DNA of 64,000 bases, taken from NCBI RefSeq assembly GCF_040219635.1, contig NZ_JAVJSC010000003.1, forward strand, positions 506,501 through 570,500, read 5' to 3'. A program made the translations under genes and the position numbers. Below are positions 42,210-50,602 of this stretch, one piece after another (position 1 is the stretch's first letter; each line of letters starts with the position of its first letter). The DNA is from Pyruvatibacter sp. (GTDB lineage Bacteria > Pseudomonadota > Alphaproteobacteria > CGMCC-115125). The notes beneath the pieces are model-generated. The model had not been told where the DNA came from, searched no databases, and saw only the letters and a program-made list of their open reading frames with translations.

Positions 42210-43469
42210 ATGAGCCAGGCTGTATCAAGTGACGCAGGTGCACCCGCACCGCTCACCAGCAAGACCAACATCGCCGACCCCGATCTGTGGGATCGCAACC
42301 TTTATTTTCCGATCTTCGAACAGATGCGCGCGCAGGACCCGGTGCACTACTGCGCGGAAAGCGAATATGGCCCGTACTGGTCGGTGACGCGCTACGACGA
42401 TATTATGGCGGTAGACACCAACAATCACGTTTATTCATCAGAAGCAGACCATGGCGGCATCGTCATTGATGACCGCATCACCATTGATCCCGAGCGGGAC
42501 TTCAAGGCCGTCAGCTTCATCTCGATGGACCAGCCAAAGCACGACGAACACCGCAAGGCTGTGAACGGCATCACCAACCCGAACAATCTGCAGCACTTCG
42601 GCACCATCATCCGCGAGCGCACCAGCAACCTGCTGGACAGCCTGCCCGTGGGCGAAGAGTTCGACTGGGTGCCAACAGTCTCCATCGAGCTGACCACGCA
42701 GATGCTGGCGACCCTGTTCGACTTTCCCTTCGAGGAACGTCACAAGCTCACCCGGTGGTCTGATGTCATCACGGCAGAGCCGGGGTCGCCCATTGTCGAA
42801 AGTCAGGAAGCCCGCATCGCTGAGCTGAACGAGATGGCCGGATACTTCATGGCCCTCAAGCAAAGCCGCCTCGCCAACCCGGACGGCATCGACCTGCTGA
42901 CCATGATGAGCCACCACCCGGCGACCGCGGAAATGTCGCCCGAAGAGTTCATGGGAACGCTATCGCTACTGATTGTCGGCGGCAACGACACCACCCGCAA
43001 CTCTATGTCCGGTGGCGTGTACGGCTTTAGTCAGTTCCCGGATCAATGGGCAAAGATGGTGGCCGACCCCTCGCTGATCGACAACGCCGTCGCGGAACTG
43101 ATCCGCTGGCAGACGCCGCTGGCCCACATGCGCCGCACCGCCCTTGAAGACGCCGTGCTGGGCGGCAAACAGATCCGCAAGGGCGACAAGGTGGTGATGT
43201 GGTATGCGTCAGGCAACCGCGACACAGCCATTTTTGATGATCCCGACGTCATCCGGATTGACCGCAAGAACGCCCGTCGGCATCTATCGTTCGGCTTTGG
43301 CATTCACCGCTGCATGGGCAACCGCATCGGCGAGCTGCAACTGCGCATCCTGTGGGAAGAAGTGCTCAAGCGCTTTTCACGTATTGAAGTGACGGGCGCA
43401 CCCGTGCTCACCAAATCCAACTTCGTGAAGGGATATGCGTCGTTGCCGGTGAAACTGCACGCCCTTTAG
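42210..43469 (+). CDS. Cytochrome P450, CYP153-like
   Basis: The 419-residue soluble P450 has the I-helix LIVGGNDTTRNSMSGGVYGF at about 253-272, RWQTPLAHMRRTA, and the haem loop LSFGFGIHRCMGNRIGELQL with ligand C368. GGNDTTRNSMSGG, RWQTPLAHMRRTA and QLRILWEEVLKRF closely follow CYP153 medium-chain alkane and fatty-acid omega-hydroxylases. Most CYP153 operons include a ferredoxin and reductase; none is adjacent, so electron donors lie elsewhere. GGGAGGGA precedes the ATG. The 177-bp upstream gap has no gene that I can see; a strong terminator follows. Confidence 0.93.
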   Translation: MSQAVSSDAGAPAPLTSKTNIADPDLWDRNLYFPIFEQMRAQDPVHYCAESEYGPYWSVTRYDDIMAVDTNNHVYSSEADHGGIVIDDRITIDPERDFKAVSFISMDQPKHDEHRKAVNGITNPNNLQHFGTIIRERTSNLLDSLPVGEEFDWVPTVSIELTTQMLATLFDFPFEERHKLTRWSDVITAEPGSPIVESQEARIAELNEMAGYFMALKQSRLANPDGIDLLTMMSHHPATAEMSPEEFMGTLSLLIVGGNDTTRNSMSGGVYGFSQFPDQWAKMVADPSLIDNAVAELIRWQTPLAHMRRTALEDAVLGGKQIRKGDKVVMWYASGNRDTAIFDDPDVIRIDRKNARRHLSFGFGIHRCMGNRIGELQLRILWEEVLKRFSRIEVTGAPVLTKSNFVKGYASLPVKLHAL

Positions 43470-43488
43470 GCGCAAAAACACAGTCAAC

Positions 43489-43522
43489 AAAAAGGCCCGG
43501 CGGTGTGTCGCCGGGCCTTTTT
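43489..43522. terminator. Bidirectional intrinsic terminator
   Basis: AAAAAGGCCCGGCG pairs with CGCCGGGCCTTTTT around GTGTGT, giving a 14-bp stem with T-tracts on both strands. It serves the P450 gene on the plus strand and the TauE gene (stop 43525) on the minus strand. It is the clearest terminator in the window. Confidence 0.92.
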
Positions 43523-43524
43523 AA

Positions 43525-44319
43525 TTACACTGCCTGCCAGATGATGAGCGCGCCGACGCCCATTACCACGCTGGCAAAGACCGTTCCCAGCACATTGCCC
43601 CTGCGCCCCAATGCACGCGACGTGCGCTGCCCAGCAAAGCCGCCGACCACCCCGCCCGTGATCATCGCAAACGCGACCGGCCAGTCCACGAGGCCGGACA
43701 CGCCATAGTTTGCAGCGGTTGTGGCGCCAAACGCCAGCACTGCAACAAGCGATGTGCCAACGGCAACCGAGAGCGGCATCCGCGTGGCCGCCATCAGCCC
43801 CGGCGCGATCAGGAAACCGCCACCGATCCCGAAAAAACCTGCGCCCGTCCCGGCCCCCAACCCAAACGGCACCAGACGGGGCAGCAGCTCGCGTGCCGTG
43901 TCCAGCGTCAGCCGGACATCGGGTTGTTCCTCACGCGTTTTTGGTACCAGCGTCCAGATGCCAATCAGGATCATTGCCGCGCCAAACGCTGCAAGCAACG
44001 CGTCGCCGTCAATGGCTTTACCAAGACTTGACCCGGCATACGCACCCACAATGCCCGACAGGCTGAACACCATTGCGCAGCGCCACTTCACAGTGCCTGC
44101 CCGCGCATGGGCCACCAGCCCCGAAGCGGCATTCGCAGCAACACCCACCGCCGCCGTGCCGATAGCAATGTGCGGGCTGGCCACACCGACAACGTAAAGC
44201 AGCAGCGGAACGGCAAGGATCGATCCGCCGCCGCCCACCAGACCAAGAATGAACCCCACCAGCACACCCACGCCGCCCGCGAGCACCAGCATGGTCGGGT
44301 CCGCCAGAAAGGCCTCCAC
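43525..44319 (-). CDS. TauE/SafE family sulfite exporter-like permease
   Basis: The 264-residue membrane protein has about eight helices and the duplicated TauE motifs VGFILGLVGGGGSILAVPLLLYV and GAGTGAGFFGIGGGFLIAPGLM, each followed by a GT..V/A..A segment. GTG 44319 overlaps the rhodanese stop (TAGTG); ATG 44292 is an alternative. It probably exports sulfite or thiosulfate made by the adjacent sulfur module (rhodanese, two-cysteine ArsR, MBL dioxygenase-like). The direction of transport is inferred from the family. Confidence 0.9.
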   Translation of the reverse strand: MEAFLADPTMLVLAGGVGVLVGFILGLVGGGGSILAVPLLLYVVGVASPHIAIGTAAVGVAANAASGLVAHARAGTVKWRCAMVFSLSGIVGAYAGSSLGKAIDGDALLAAFGAAMILIGIWTLVPKTREEQPDVRLTLDTARELLPRLVPFGLGAGTGAGFFGIGGGFLIAPGLMAATRMPLSVAVGTSLVAVLAFGATTAANYGVSGLVDWPVAFAMITGGVVGGFAGQRTSRALGRRGNVLGTVFASVVMGVGALIIWQAV

Positions 44320-44867
44320 TAGACCGCCATCCGGTCGGACGCGGAACTGCCGGCACGCGGCATCCGGTTCCACGGCATCAACGCCAAAAGCCGCGCCATG
44401 CCGCACCACCCCGATGCCCCGGCAAAAAACAGCCCGGCCCCGACAAACCCGGACAGAGCCAGGAAGCCCGGCGATACGAAATACCCAAGCATCACGCCCA
44501 ACAGCACAAGGCCGCCAGCGGTCATCTGCACCTGCCGCATGATTTCAAGCGGTGCCCCGGGCGTGCGCTCCACGGCAAGCCCCGCCTTCTTCCAGGCATC
44601 CAGCCCGCCTTCAAGCACATATGCCTTGCCCGCCGTGCTGGCGGCGAGGGCAGCCGCGTGAGCCTGGGTCCGCGCCCCGGACCGGCAATGAAAAATGATG
44701 TCGTCGCCTTCGGTATCAAGCTGCTGCGGCAAGGCGGAAGCAGGCACGCACCTGGCTCCTGCGATCCGCTCGCGCAGATGCTCGTCGCGCTCGCGCACAT
44801 CAATGAGGCGGGTGCCCCTGGCAATGCGCTGCTGCGCATCCTGCGGGGTAAGGGGATGAAGTGTCAT
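44319..44867 (-). CDS. Rhodanese with C-terminal DUF2892-type membrane domain
   Basis: The 182-residue fusion has an N-terminal rhodanese domain (about 1-100) with LIDVRERDEHLRERIAGARC and the active-site loop CRSGART (C61), then LEGGLDAWKKAGL. The C-terminal part (about 110-165) has two helices (MTAGGLVLLGVMLGYFVSPG and LALSGFVGAGLFFAGASGWCGMA) of the DUF2892 type. Rhodaneses carry sulfane sulfur as a cysteine persulfide. It follows the ArsR gene by 12 bp and overlaps the TauE gene, forming one operon. Confidence 0.92.
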   Translation of the reverse strand: MTLHPLTPQDAQQRIARGTRLIDVRERDEHLRERIAGARCVPASALPQQLDTEGDDIIFHCRSGARTQAHAAALAASTAGKAYVLEGGLDAWKKAGLAVERTPGAPLEIMRQVQMTAGGLVLLGVMLGYFVSPGFLALSGFVGAGLFFAGASGWCGMARLLALMPWNRMPRAGSSASDRMAV

Positions 44868-44879
44868 GACGGTCGTCCT

Positions 44880-45272
44880 TTATGGCTTGAAGTAGGGGGG
44901 CCGGCCTGAAGAAGGGGGGCGGCCTGAAGAGGTGTCTGCCGCATCGGGCGGACAGAAAATGTCGTGCAGCACCATCACCAGTTGCTCCACGCGTGCGTCA
45001 CTGATGCGGTAGAAAACCGTCTGGCCATCGCGGCGGGTGCCCACCAGGCCATCGTCACGCAACAAGGCAAGGTGCTGCGACAACGCTGACTGCGACAGCC
45101 CCACATCGCCCGCAAGCGCGCCGACAGACGCTTCGCCGATTTCGATCAGCCGGCACAACACCAGCAATCGCTTTTCGTTCGACAGGGTCTTGAGAAAGGC
45201 TGCTGCTTCGGCAGCGTTTTCAGCCATGTCCTGTGCCCGGTTATCGGCAGGCGTTTTGGGTGTGTCGATCAC
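44880..45272 (-). CDS. ArsR-family regulator with SqrR/BigR-type cysteine pair
   Basis: The 130-residue winged-helix protein has LKTLSNEKRLLVLCRLIEIGEASVGALAGDVGLSQSALSQHLALLR. Cysteines C40 (LLVLC) and C107 (LHDIFC) stand where persulfide sensors of the SqrR/BigR group have their redox pair; those proteins release DNA when a polysulfide bridge forms. A tail of near-repeats (SSGRPPSSGRPPYFKP) follows. It is divergent from the MBL gene across an operator-like palindrome and heads the rhodanese-TauE operon, matching persulfide-responsive circuits. Confidence 0.9.
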   Translation of the reverse strand: MIDTPKTPADNRAQDMAENAAEAAAFLKTLSNEKRLLVLCRLIEIGEASVGALAGDVGLSQSALSQHLALLRDDGLVGTRRDGQTVFYRISDARVEQLVMVLHDIFCPPDAADTSSGRPPSSGRPPYFKP

Positions 45273-45286
45273 GGAACATCCTATAT

Positions 45287-45317
45287 ATTAGTTATTGCTA
45301 ATTTAGAGAGTTATAAT
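45287..45317. promoter_or_regulatory. Operator palindrome and TATAAT box between ArsR and MBL genes
   Basis: ATTAG-N6-CTAAT (45287-45302) is a 16-bp palindrome in an AT-rich island within GC-rich DNA. On the plus strand a perfect TATAAT at 45312-45317 has TTAGTT about 18 bp upstream, inside the palindrome. Repressor binding there would occlude the MBL promoter and likely the divergent ArsR promoter as well. Confidence 0.65.
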
Positions 45318-45360
45318 ATATATGTCAAGCAACATGACAGCCATACCGAGGAGAGCAGAC

Positions 45361-46233
45361 ATGACCATGCGCGCCGATGTGCAGGGCTTCTTTGACGCTG
45401 ATACCAATACGGTGAGTTATCTGGTGTCTGAACCAGGCGGGCCAGCGGCCGCCATCATCGACCCGGTTCTTAACTACGACCACGCCAGCGGCACCTTCAC
45501 GAAGTCCGGCGCACAGGCCATTCTGGATGCAGCCGCTGCCCGCGGCCTGACCATCAGGTGGATTCTTGAGACCCATGCCCATGCGGATCATCTGTCTGCC
45601 GCGCCATTCATAAAATCCAAAACAGGCGCGCCGGTTGCCATCGGCGAGCACATCACCGATGTGCAGCAGATTTTCAGCACGGTGTTTGACGCAACCGACG
45701 TCAGCAGATCAGGAGCTGAGTTTGATCGTCTGTTCACGGACGGTGAAACGTTTGACATCGGCACTCTGACAGCAAGGGTCATTCACACCCCCGGCCATAC
45801 GCCGGCCTGCGTGTCCTACCAGATCGGCGACGCGGTATTTGTCGGTGATACGCTGTTCATGCCGGACTACGGCACCGCGCGGGCGGATTTTCCAGGCGGC
45901 GATGCCGGCACGCTGTACCAGTCAATTCACAAACTGCTGGCACTGCCGCCGGAAACGCGGCTGTTCGTGTGCCATGACTACCTGCCCGCAGACGGGCGCG
46001 ATATCCACGCATGGGAAACCACGGTGGCAGCTCAACGGACCGGCAACGTGCATGTGCATGATGGCGTCGCGCAGGCAGATTTTGTGCGGATGCGGCACAC
46101 CCGCGACAAGTCCCTGGCAGCACCGGCATTGCTGCTGCCGTCCGTTCAGGTCAACATCCGCGCAGGGCACCTGCCGCCCGCATCACCCAACGGCACCAAT
46201 TATTTGCGCATCCCGATAAAACCGGCCGCCTGA
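45361..46233 (+). CDS. MBL-fold persulfide dioxygenase-like hydrolase (ETHE1/Blh type)
   Basis: The 290-residue metallo-beta-lactamase-fold protein has ILETHAHADHLSAAPFIKSK (HAHADH at 72-77), a metal-ligand His in HTPGHTPACVSYQIGDAVFVGDTLFMPDYG and a late CHDY. The long insert and FMPDYGTARADFPGGDA match the Blh/persulfide-dioxygenase group rather than glyoxalase II. GAGGAGAG just upstream favours ATG 45361 over 45322. Its gene is divergent from the two-cysteine ArsR; together they suggest oxidation of glutathione persulfide to sulfite, exported by TauE. Confidence 0.9.
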   Translation: MTMRADVQGFFDADTNTVSYLVSEPGGPAAAIIDPVLNYDHASGTFTKSGAQAILDAAAARGLTIRWILETHAHADHLSAAPFIKSKTGAPVAIGEHITDVQQIFSTVFDATDVSRSGAEFDRLFTDGETFDIGTLTARVIHTPGHTPACVSYQIGDAVFVGDTLFMPDYGTARADFPGGDAGTLYQSIHKLLALPPETRLFVCHDYLPADGRDIHAWETTVAAQRTGNVHVHDGVAQADFVRMRHTRDKSLAAPALLLPSVQVNIRAGHLPPASPNGTNYLRIPIKPAA

Positions 46234-46251
46234 GCAAACACTTCGGTCGCG

Positions 46252-46833
46252 TTACCAGTTTTGCGACCCCGGCCCGCCCTTGATCGGGCCCTTGATGGCG
46301 CGCGTGACCCAGCCTGCATAATAGCCGCCGGGCTGCGGCACGACCTTCTCAGATCCGACAAAACACGCATCCACCCGCGCGGGATAAAACGCAACCCACC
46401 CGGCAATGCGCGCCATGTTTGCGTCCAGATCGTCCAGCGGCTCAGGGTAGGCGAATGCTGCGTGCTCCACGCGCACACCAGGCAGCACCAGATCATAATG
46501 AACCGCCGCCCCCTTCCATTCGCACACGGTTACATAATCGGTTTCACGCAACACGCCGTCAGCCACATCATCACGCGGCACGAAATACACCGGCGCACCA
46601 GCTGTTTCGACAACCCGCAACGCCCGATCGCTTTTTGCTATTACCTGACCTGCATGTTCCACACGCACCGGACCAAGTGCGCCGCGCACCTGCGGCGGAC
46701 GCGGATAGTCCCATACCGATTCCTCACCCGCCGCCACAGGCTCAATCCGGGCAGGGCGCACGGAATTACGCCACGCATCACGCGCGCCCCCCACACGCTC
46801 AAGCAGCCACTTCTTGTCTGGTATCTTTTGCAT
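46252..46833 (-). CDS. DUF427 domain protein
   Basis: The 193-residue protein has the DUF427 core in the middle: RVEHAGQVIAKSDRALRVVETAGAPVYFVPRDDV, followed by CEWKGAAVHYDLVLPGVRVEHAAFAYPEPL and WVAFYPARVDACFVGSEKVVPQPGG. DUF427 is a small beta fold of unknown function in bacteria and fungi. The N-terminal 45 residues are a frequent extension. ATG 46833 is used; a TTG lies just before it. It lies 11 bp downstream of the thioesterase gene on the same strand and is probably cotranscribed. Confidence 0.85.
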   Translation of the reverse strand: MQKIPDKKWLLERVGGARDAWRNSVRPARIEPVAAGEESVWDYPRPPQVRGALGPVRVEHAGQVIAKSDRALRVVETAGAPVYFVPRDDVADGVLRETDYVTVCEWKGAAVHYDLVLPGVRVEHAAFAYPEPLDDLDANMARIAGWVAFYPARVDACFVGSEKVVPQPGGYYAGWVTRAIKGPIKGGPGSQNW

Positions 46834-46844
46834 CAATGCTCCGC

Positions 46845-47642
46845 TTACGGATAAACGGCCAGCGTCTGTTCGCTGACGGCAGCAGCCTGCCCTTCAGGGG
46901 TCCATAATGTTGTGACATGATGACCATAGCCGTCACGCAAAGACGTCAACCGCGTGTGAATAAGCCACCAGCCGCCTTCATCAACCGGCGCTGGCGGCTC
47001 GAACAGCGACACCGACCACGCCACCGTGCTGGACTTGGCCATGCCCGGCATTACGCCGATGGCAGGAGAGGGAATGGCGTCGGAAAACAACACGCTGAGC
47101 GCCTCAGGGCCGATCTGCCCGTCGCGGGCGCGCAGCCAGGTCAGACTGTCGGTTTCGGTGGAGCCTGAATAGGGAACCGCCCCGCGCACCCAGCGAAACT
47201 CGAAATGCTGCAAAAATTTTGGCATCAGACCGTCAATATAGGGCGCGGCCTCGATCATGTCCGGTGCGGGCGCGTCCGGCCACACAGGCGGCGGCACCCG
47301 GTCAACCGTATCCAGCGGCAAACCGAAGATCGCCCGCGTCGTTGCAACCCGCTCACCATCCTGAAACCCGATGGCGCGGATCTGCGTCAGGTTGCGGCCA
47401 TCGCGCTCCATGGAGGCTTCAAACCGCAACGGCCCCGGTTGCGACGGGCGCACAAACGTCGTCTGCAATGCCCGCAGCCGACGGTCGGGAGCGGCCAGAT
47501 GCCGCGCCGCCATCAGTCCAAGCGCCGCCACCAGCCCGCCAAAGGCCGCACGCCCCTGCAACCAGTCGTCAGTGATGGTAAAAATCGTCGCATCACCATC
47601 GCGCTCATATGCGGTGGTGAGGGTTTCAAGTGTTGAGGACAT
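46845..47642 (-). CDS. Acyl-CoA thioesterase (double hotdog, TesB-like)
   Basis: The 265-residue protein has two hotdog halves: WLQGRAAFGGLVAALGLMAARHL with RALQTTFVRPSQPGPLRFEASMERDGRNLTQIRAIGFQDGE at about 27-97, then the second half ending VDEGGWWLIHTRLTSLRDGYGH. This is the TesB/acyl-CoA thioesterase II-like superfamily that hydrolyses acyl-CoA. The specific chain length is unknown. It heads a two-gene unit with DUF427 and is divergent from the amidohydrolase gene. Confidence 0.85.
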   Translation of the reverse strand: MSSTLETLTTAYERDGDATIFTITDDWLQGRAAFGGLVAALGLMAARHLAAPDRRLRALQTTFVRPSQPGPLRFEASMERDGRNLTQIRAIGFQDGERVATTRAIFGLPLDTVDRVPPPVWPDAPAPDMIEAAPYIDGLMPKFLQHFEFRWVRGAVPYSGSTETDSLTWLRARDGQIGPEALSVLFSDAIPSPAIGVMPGMAKSSTVAWSVSLFEPPAPVDEGGWWLIHTRLTSLRDGYGHHVTTLWTPEGQAAAVSEQTLAVYP

Positions 47643-47739
47643 GGGTGGGGTTTTCCGCTTTGTTTAGGTTAGACTTGGCGCAAACGCACACAGAAACAAT
47701 GGCCGAAGAAGCCCAGAGAAGAAAAGAAACCTGAAACCA

Positions 47740-48960
47740 ATGAAAACAGTCATCCGCAACGGTCACATCCTCGATACAGCCACCATGAAAATGGGTGAAG
47801 CCCAAACCGTCACCATCGAGGACGGCGTCATCGTAGAGGTTGGCGGCACACCCGGCACCGGCGCCGACCACGACATTGATGCCAAAGGCGGCTTCGTATT
47901 GCCCGGCCTGATTGATGCTCACGTGCATTTTCGCCTGGCCACGCTGGATTTCAGCAAGCTGGCGTCCTGGACCGAAGTTGAATACGGCATTGCCATGACC
48001 CGCCTCGCCCGCGAAACCCTGGCGCGCGGCTTTACAACAGTGCGCGACATTGGCGGCGATGTATCCGGCCTGATGCGCGCCATCCGCACCGGCGCCATTC
48101 CCGGCCCACGCATTTTCCATGCTGGCCGCATGTTGTCGCAAACCGGCGGCCATGCGGATGCTGAAGGCGGCCCGCGCCCGGTGCCAACCTGTGCCTGCGA
48201 AATGCGTCACACAGCATTTGGCATTGTGGCAGATGGTGTGGAGGCCGTGCGAAAGGCCGCGCGGCACAACCTGCGCGACGGGGTGGACTTCATAAAAATT
48301 CACGTCTCCGGCGGTGTGGCGACACCTTCCGATCCACTGGACTCGATCCAGTACACTCCCGAAGAGATCCGCACCGTTGTTCAGGAGGCGGAGCATCGCC
48401 ATACCTATGTGGCCGCCCACGCCTACAGCCCGCAATCCATTTCCATGGCAGTGGAAAACGGTGTGCACACCATTGAGCACGGCAATCTGCTGGACGCAGA
48501 CGCTGCAGCGAAAATGGCAAAGGCGAATGCGGTTCTGGTACCAACCCTCGTCACTTACATTGCGATGCAGGAAGTCGGCAAACAACTTGGCCTGCCGCAA
48601 ACCAACATCGACAAAAACAAGGTGGTGGCCGACGCAGGCATTGCATCCCTTGAAATTGCCAAGGCCGCCGGTGTCACCATGGGCTTTGGCACCGACCTCA
48701 TCGGCGAAACACAGGGGATGCAGAACCGTGAGTTCACCATCCGCGCGCAGGCCCTGACACCTGCCGACATTCTCCATGCCATGTATGTTGTGAACCCTCA
48801 GATCATGCGCCTTGAAGGTAAGGCCGGTGTCATCGCGCCGGGTGCTGCCGGTGACATTGTGATCGCCAATGCCAACCCGCTGGACGACATCAACGTGCTT
48901 GCCGACCCGGCAAAGAACTTCACCCACATTCTGCAGGCAGGCAGTCCCGTCAGCCGATAA
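47740..48960 (+). CDS. Amidohydrolase (imidazolonepropionase-like / prolidase-like)
   Basis: The 406-residue metal-dependent hydrolase has DAHVHFR (HxH metal site) at about 60-66, GFTTVRDIGGDV at about 91, the carboxylated-lysine region DFIKIHVSGG at about 185, AAHAYSP and IEHGNLLD (two more His) and GFGTDLIGE (catalytic Asp) at about 308. Relatives are Xaa-Pro dipeptidases and other imidazolonepropionase-like enzymes of broad substrate range. No signal peptide. It precedes a small membrane protein and desaturase by 17 bp and may share their transcript. Confidence 0.9.
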   Translation: MKTVIRNGHILDTATMKMGEAQTVTIEDGVIVEVGGTPGTGADHDIDAKGGFVLPGLIDAHVHFRLATLDFSKLASWTEVEYGIAMTRLARETLARGFTTVRDIGGDVSGLMRAIRTGAIPGPRIFHAGRMLSQTGGHADAEGGPRPVPTCACEMRHTAFGIVADGVEAVRKAARHNLRDGVDFIKIHVSGGVATPSDPLDSIQYTPEEIRTVVQEAEHRHTYVAAHAYSPQSISMAVENGVHTIEHGNLLDADAAAKMAKANAVLVPTLVTYIAMQEVGKQLGLPQTNIDKNKVVADAGIASLEIAKAAGVTMGFGTDLIGETQGMQNREFTIRAQALTPADILHAMYVVNPQIMRLEGKAGVIAPGAAGDIVIANANPLDDINVLADPAKNFTHILQAGSPVSR

Positions 48961-48977
48961 TCAGCAAGATCGCAGAT

Positions 48978-49184
48978 ATGAAAAACATGCTCCTCGCAGG
49001 GCTTCAGTTCCTCTTCAGGATAGGCCCCATCCTTTTTGGCCTGGCGTTTCTGGCACCGGTCAGCGCAGAGCTGATGACGCTTGCAGGCATCATCCAGCCG
49101 TTCGGTATGCCCTCCATTTATGTGGGCCTCATCATTGGCCTGAGTTGGGGCAGCTACGCCCTGCTGCGCGGGAGATGGATATGA
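48978..49184 (+). CDS. Small two-helix membrane protein coupled to a desaturase
   Basis: The 68-residue protein has two hydrophobic helices, LQFLFRIGPILFGLAFLAPVSAELM and MPSIYVGLIIGLSWGSYALL, separated by a GIIQPFG turn. Its TGA overlaps the ATG of the fatty-acid desaturase-like gene (ATGA), so it is translationally coupled and may be an accessory subunit. It is not recognised as a known family. Codon use agrees with its neighbours, supporting a real gene. Confidence 0.7.
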   Translation: MKNMLLAGLQFLFRIGPILFGLAFLAPVSAELMTLAGIIQPFGMPSIYVGLIIGLSWGSYALLRGRWI

Positions 49185-50065
49185 ATACCCCTAGTCTCAC
49201 CAAAGAGCGGGACGCAGAACTGCGCACCCTTGAATACGCCATCGCCAAGAAATACACCGGCGGCACACCCTGGCGCATTGTTGCGTGGGGCATTGGCAAT
49301 GTCGCGGTGTGGCTGTCTCTCTGGCCGCTGGTGATGACGGGCGCGCTGCCGCTATGGGCTGGCTTCATTATCGCCACACTGTGCGTCACCGTGTGTTACC
49401 TGCCGTCGCACGAAGCGCAGCACAACAACATCGCCCGCCCCGGCACGCGGCTTCGCTGGCTCAACGAACTGGTGGGGTATGTCTCAACCATTCCCATGGT
49501 GCTGCCGTACCGGACGGCACGCCTCACCCACCTTGAGCACCACGCCCACACCAACAACCCGGAACTGGACCCGGATTATGGCGTGACCGCCAAAGGCTGG
49601 TGGGACGCAATCCGCACATCCGTCATGGCGCGGATCGACCGCACCAGCGGTGGTGGCAACGCCGCCTATGCCCGCACCCTCGACAGGATTGGCGGCAAGG
49701 CGGCAGACAGAGCCCGCATCGAAGCCCTCATCCAGTCACTGGCGTTCTGGATCATTCTGGCGGTGATGGCGTGGAGTGGCTTTGCTCTTGAAGCACTGCT
49801 GCTGTGGTGGCTGCCGCGCCACATCGGCGTGACATACATCCAGCTCCTGTTGAGTTGGGCACCCCACCACCCCGGCGAGTTGAAAGGCCGCTACAGGGAT
49901 ACGCGCGCCTTCAAGTATCCGTTCGGCAACATCGCCGCCATGGGGATGGAGTATCACATCATCCACCACCTGCACCCGTCGATCCCGCTGCACAAAAACA
50001 TGCCCGCCTACCGCGAGCTGAAACCGATTCTCGAAGAACGCGGATGCGACCTGGGTGGGCTCTAG
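49181..50065 (+). CDS. Fatty acid desaturase superfamily membrane protein
   Basis: The 294-residue protein has the three His boxes of diiron membrane desaturases/hydroxylases: HEAQHN at about 85, HLEHHAH at about 120 and HIIHHLHP at about 263. Hydrophobic helix pairs lie before and between them (VWLSLWPLVMTGALPLWAGFIIATLCV; LAFWIILAVMAWSGFALEALLLWW). GGGAG six bases upstream supports ATG 49181. Beta-carotene-hydroxylase-like and fatty-acid desaturase functions are both possible. It is coupled to the upstream 68-residue protein, and its TAG shares CTAG with the truncated hemoglobin gene. Confidence 0.88.
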   Translation: MNTPSLTKERDAELRTLEYAIAKKYTGGTPWRIVAWGIGNVAVWLSLWPLVMTGALPLWAGFIIATLCVTVCYLPSHEAQHNNIARPGTRLRWLNELVGYVSTIPMVLPYRTARLTHLEHHAHTNNPELDPDYGVTAKGWWDAIRTSVMARIDRTSGGGNAAYARTLDRIGGKAADRARIEALIQSLAFWIILAVMAWSGFALEALLLWWLPRHIGVTYIQLLLSWAPHHPGELKGRYRDTRAFKYPFGNIAAMGMEYHIIHHLHPSIPLHKNMPAYRELKPILEERGCDLGGL

Positions 50066-50514
50066 GCCGTAGTCCGGGGCGGCAGCCCCGGCACCCCAAA
50101 CAGCGCAAGCTGCAAACTCGCGGCAATTCGCTCCGCGCGCTCCATGAAGTAGGCAACGGTCTGCGCTGAAGGCGAGATGTCTTCAAGCGTTTGGCGAAAC
50201 AGCCCCAGCCAAATGGCAAAATGCGCGCGCTCGATTTGCGGGTGCTTCATGTGCGCAGGCACGGGCTTACCGGAATAGCGACCGGCATTGAGCGCCACCG
50301 ACGCCCAGAAATCCTTCATGGTCGCCAGATGCGGTGCCCACGTATCGCCAATGGCGTTTTCAAAGATAGGCCCCAGCGTCGCATCGGCACGGATACGTCC
50401 GTAAAACGTCTCAACCAATTCATCGATAAACGCATCATCAATGCCAAGTTCGGCAGCGTTCGCCTGAATGTCCGCGCGACGCTCCTGCGCTGTTCTCAGC
50501 CGTGTATTTGTCAT
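50062..50514 (-). CDS. Group III truncated hemoglobin
   Basis: The 150-residue globin has IDELVETFYGRIRADATLGPIF, then MKDFWASVALNAGRYSGKPVPAHMKHP and the proximal histidine H98 in ERAHFAIWLGLF. FW..VxL..GxYxGxPxxxH..HP is the group III (trHbP) signature. Group III globins bind oxygen or nitric oxide; their role is often unclear. The last residues LALFGVPGLPPRTTA are typical. ATG 50514 is used instead of the longer upstream frame. It is convergent with the desaturase and divergent from the GH29 gene. Confidence 0.92.
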   Translation of the reverse strand: MTNTRLRTAQERRADIQANAAELGIDDAFIDELVETFYGRIRADATLGPIFENAIGDTWAPHLATMKDFWASVALNAGRYSGKPVPAHMKHPQIERAHFAIWLGLFRQTLEDISPSAQTVAYFMERAERIAASLQLALFGVPGLPPRTTA

Positions 50515-50602
50515 GTCTGTTACTGCTGCGTGCCGGATAATCTGGTCAATCGGCATATGTGGGCATCTTGGCAAATATCCGACCGCTGCCATACTACGCC
50601 TT

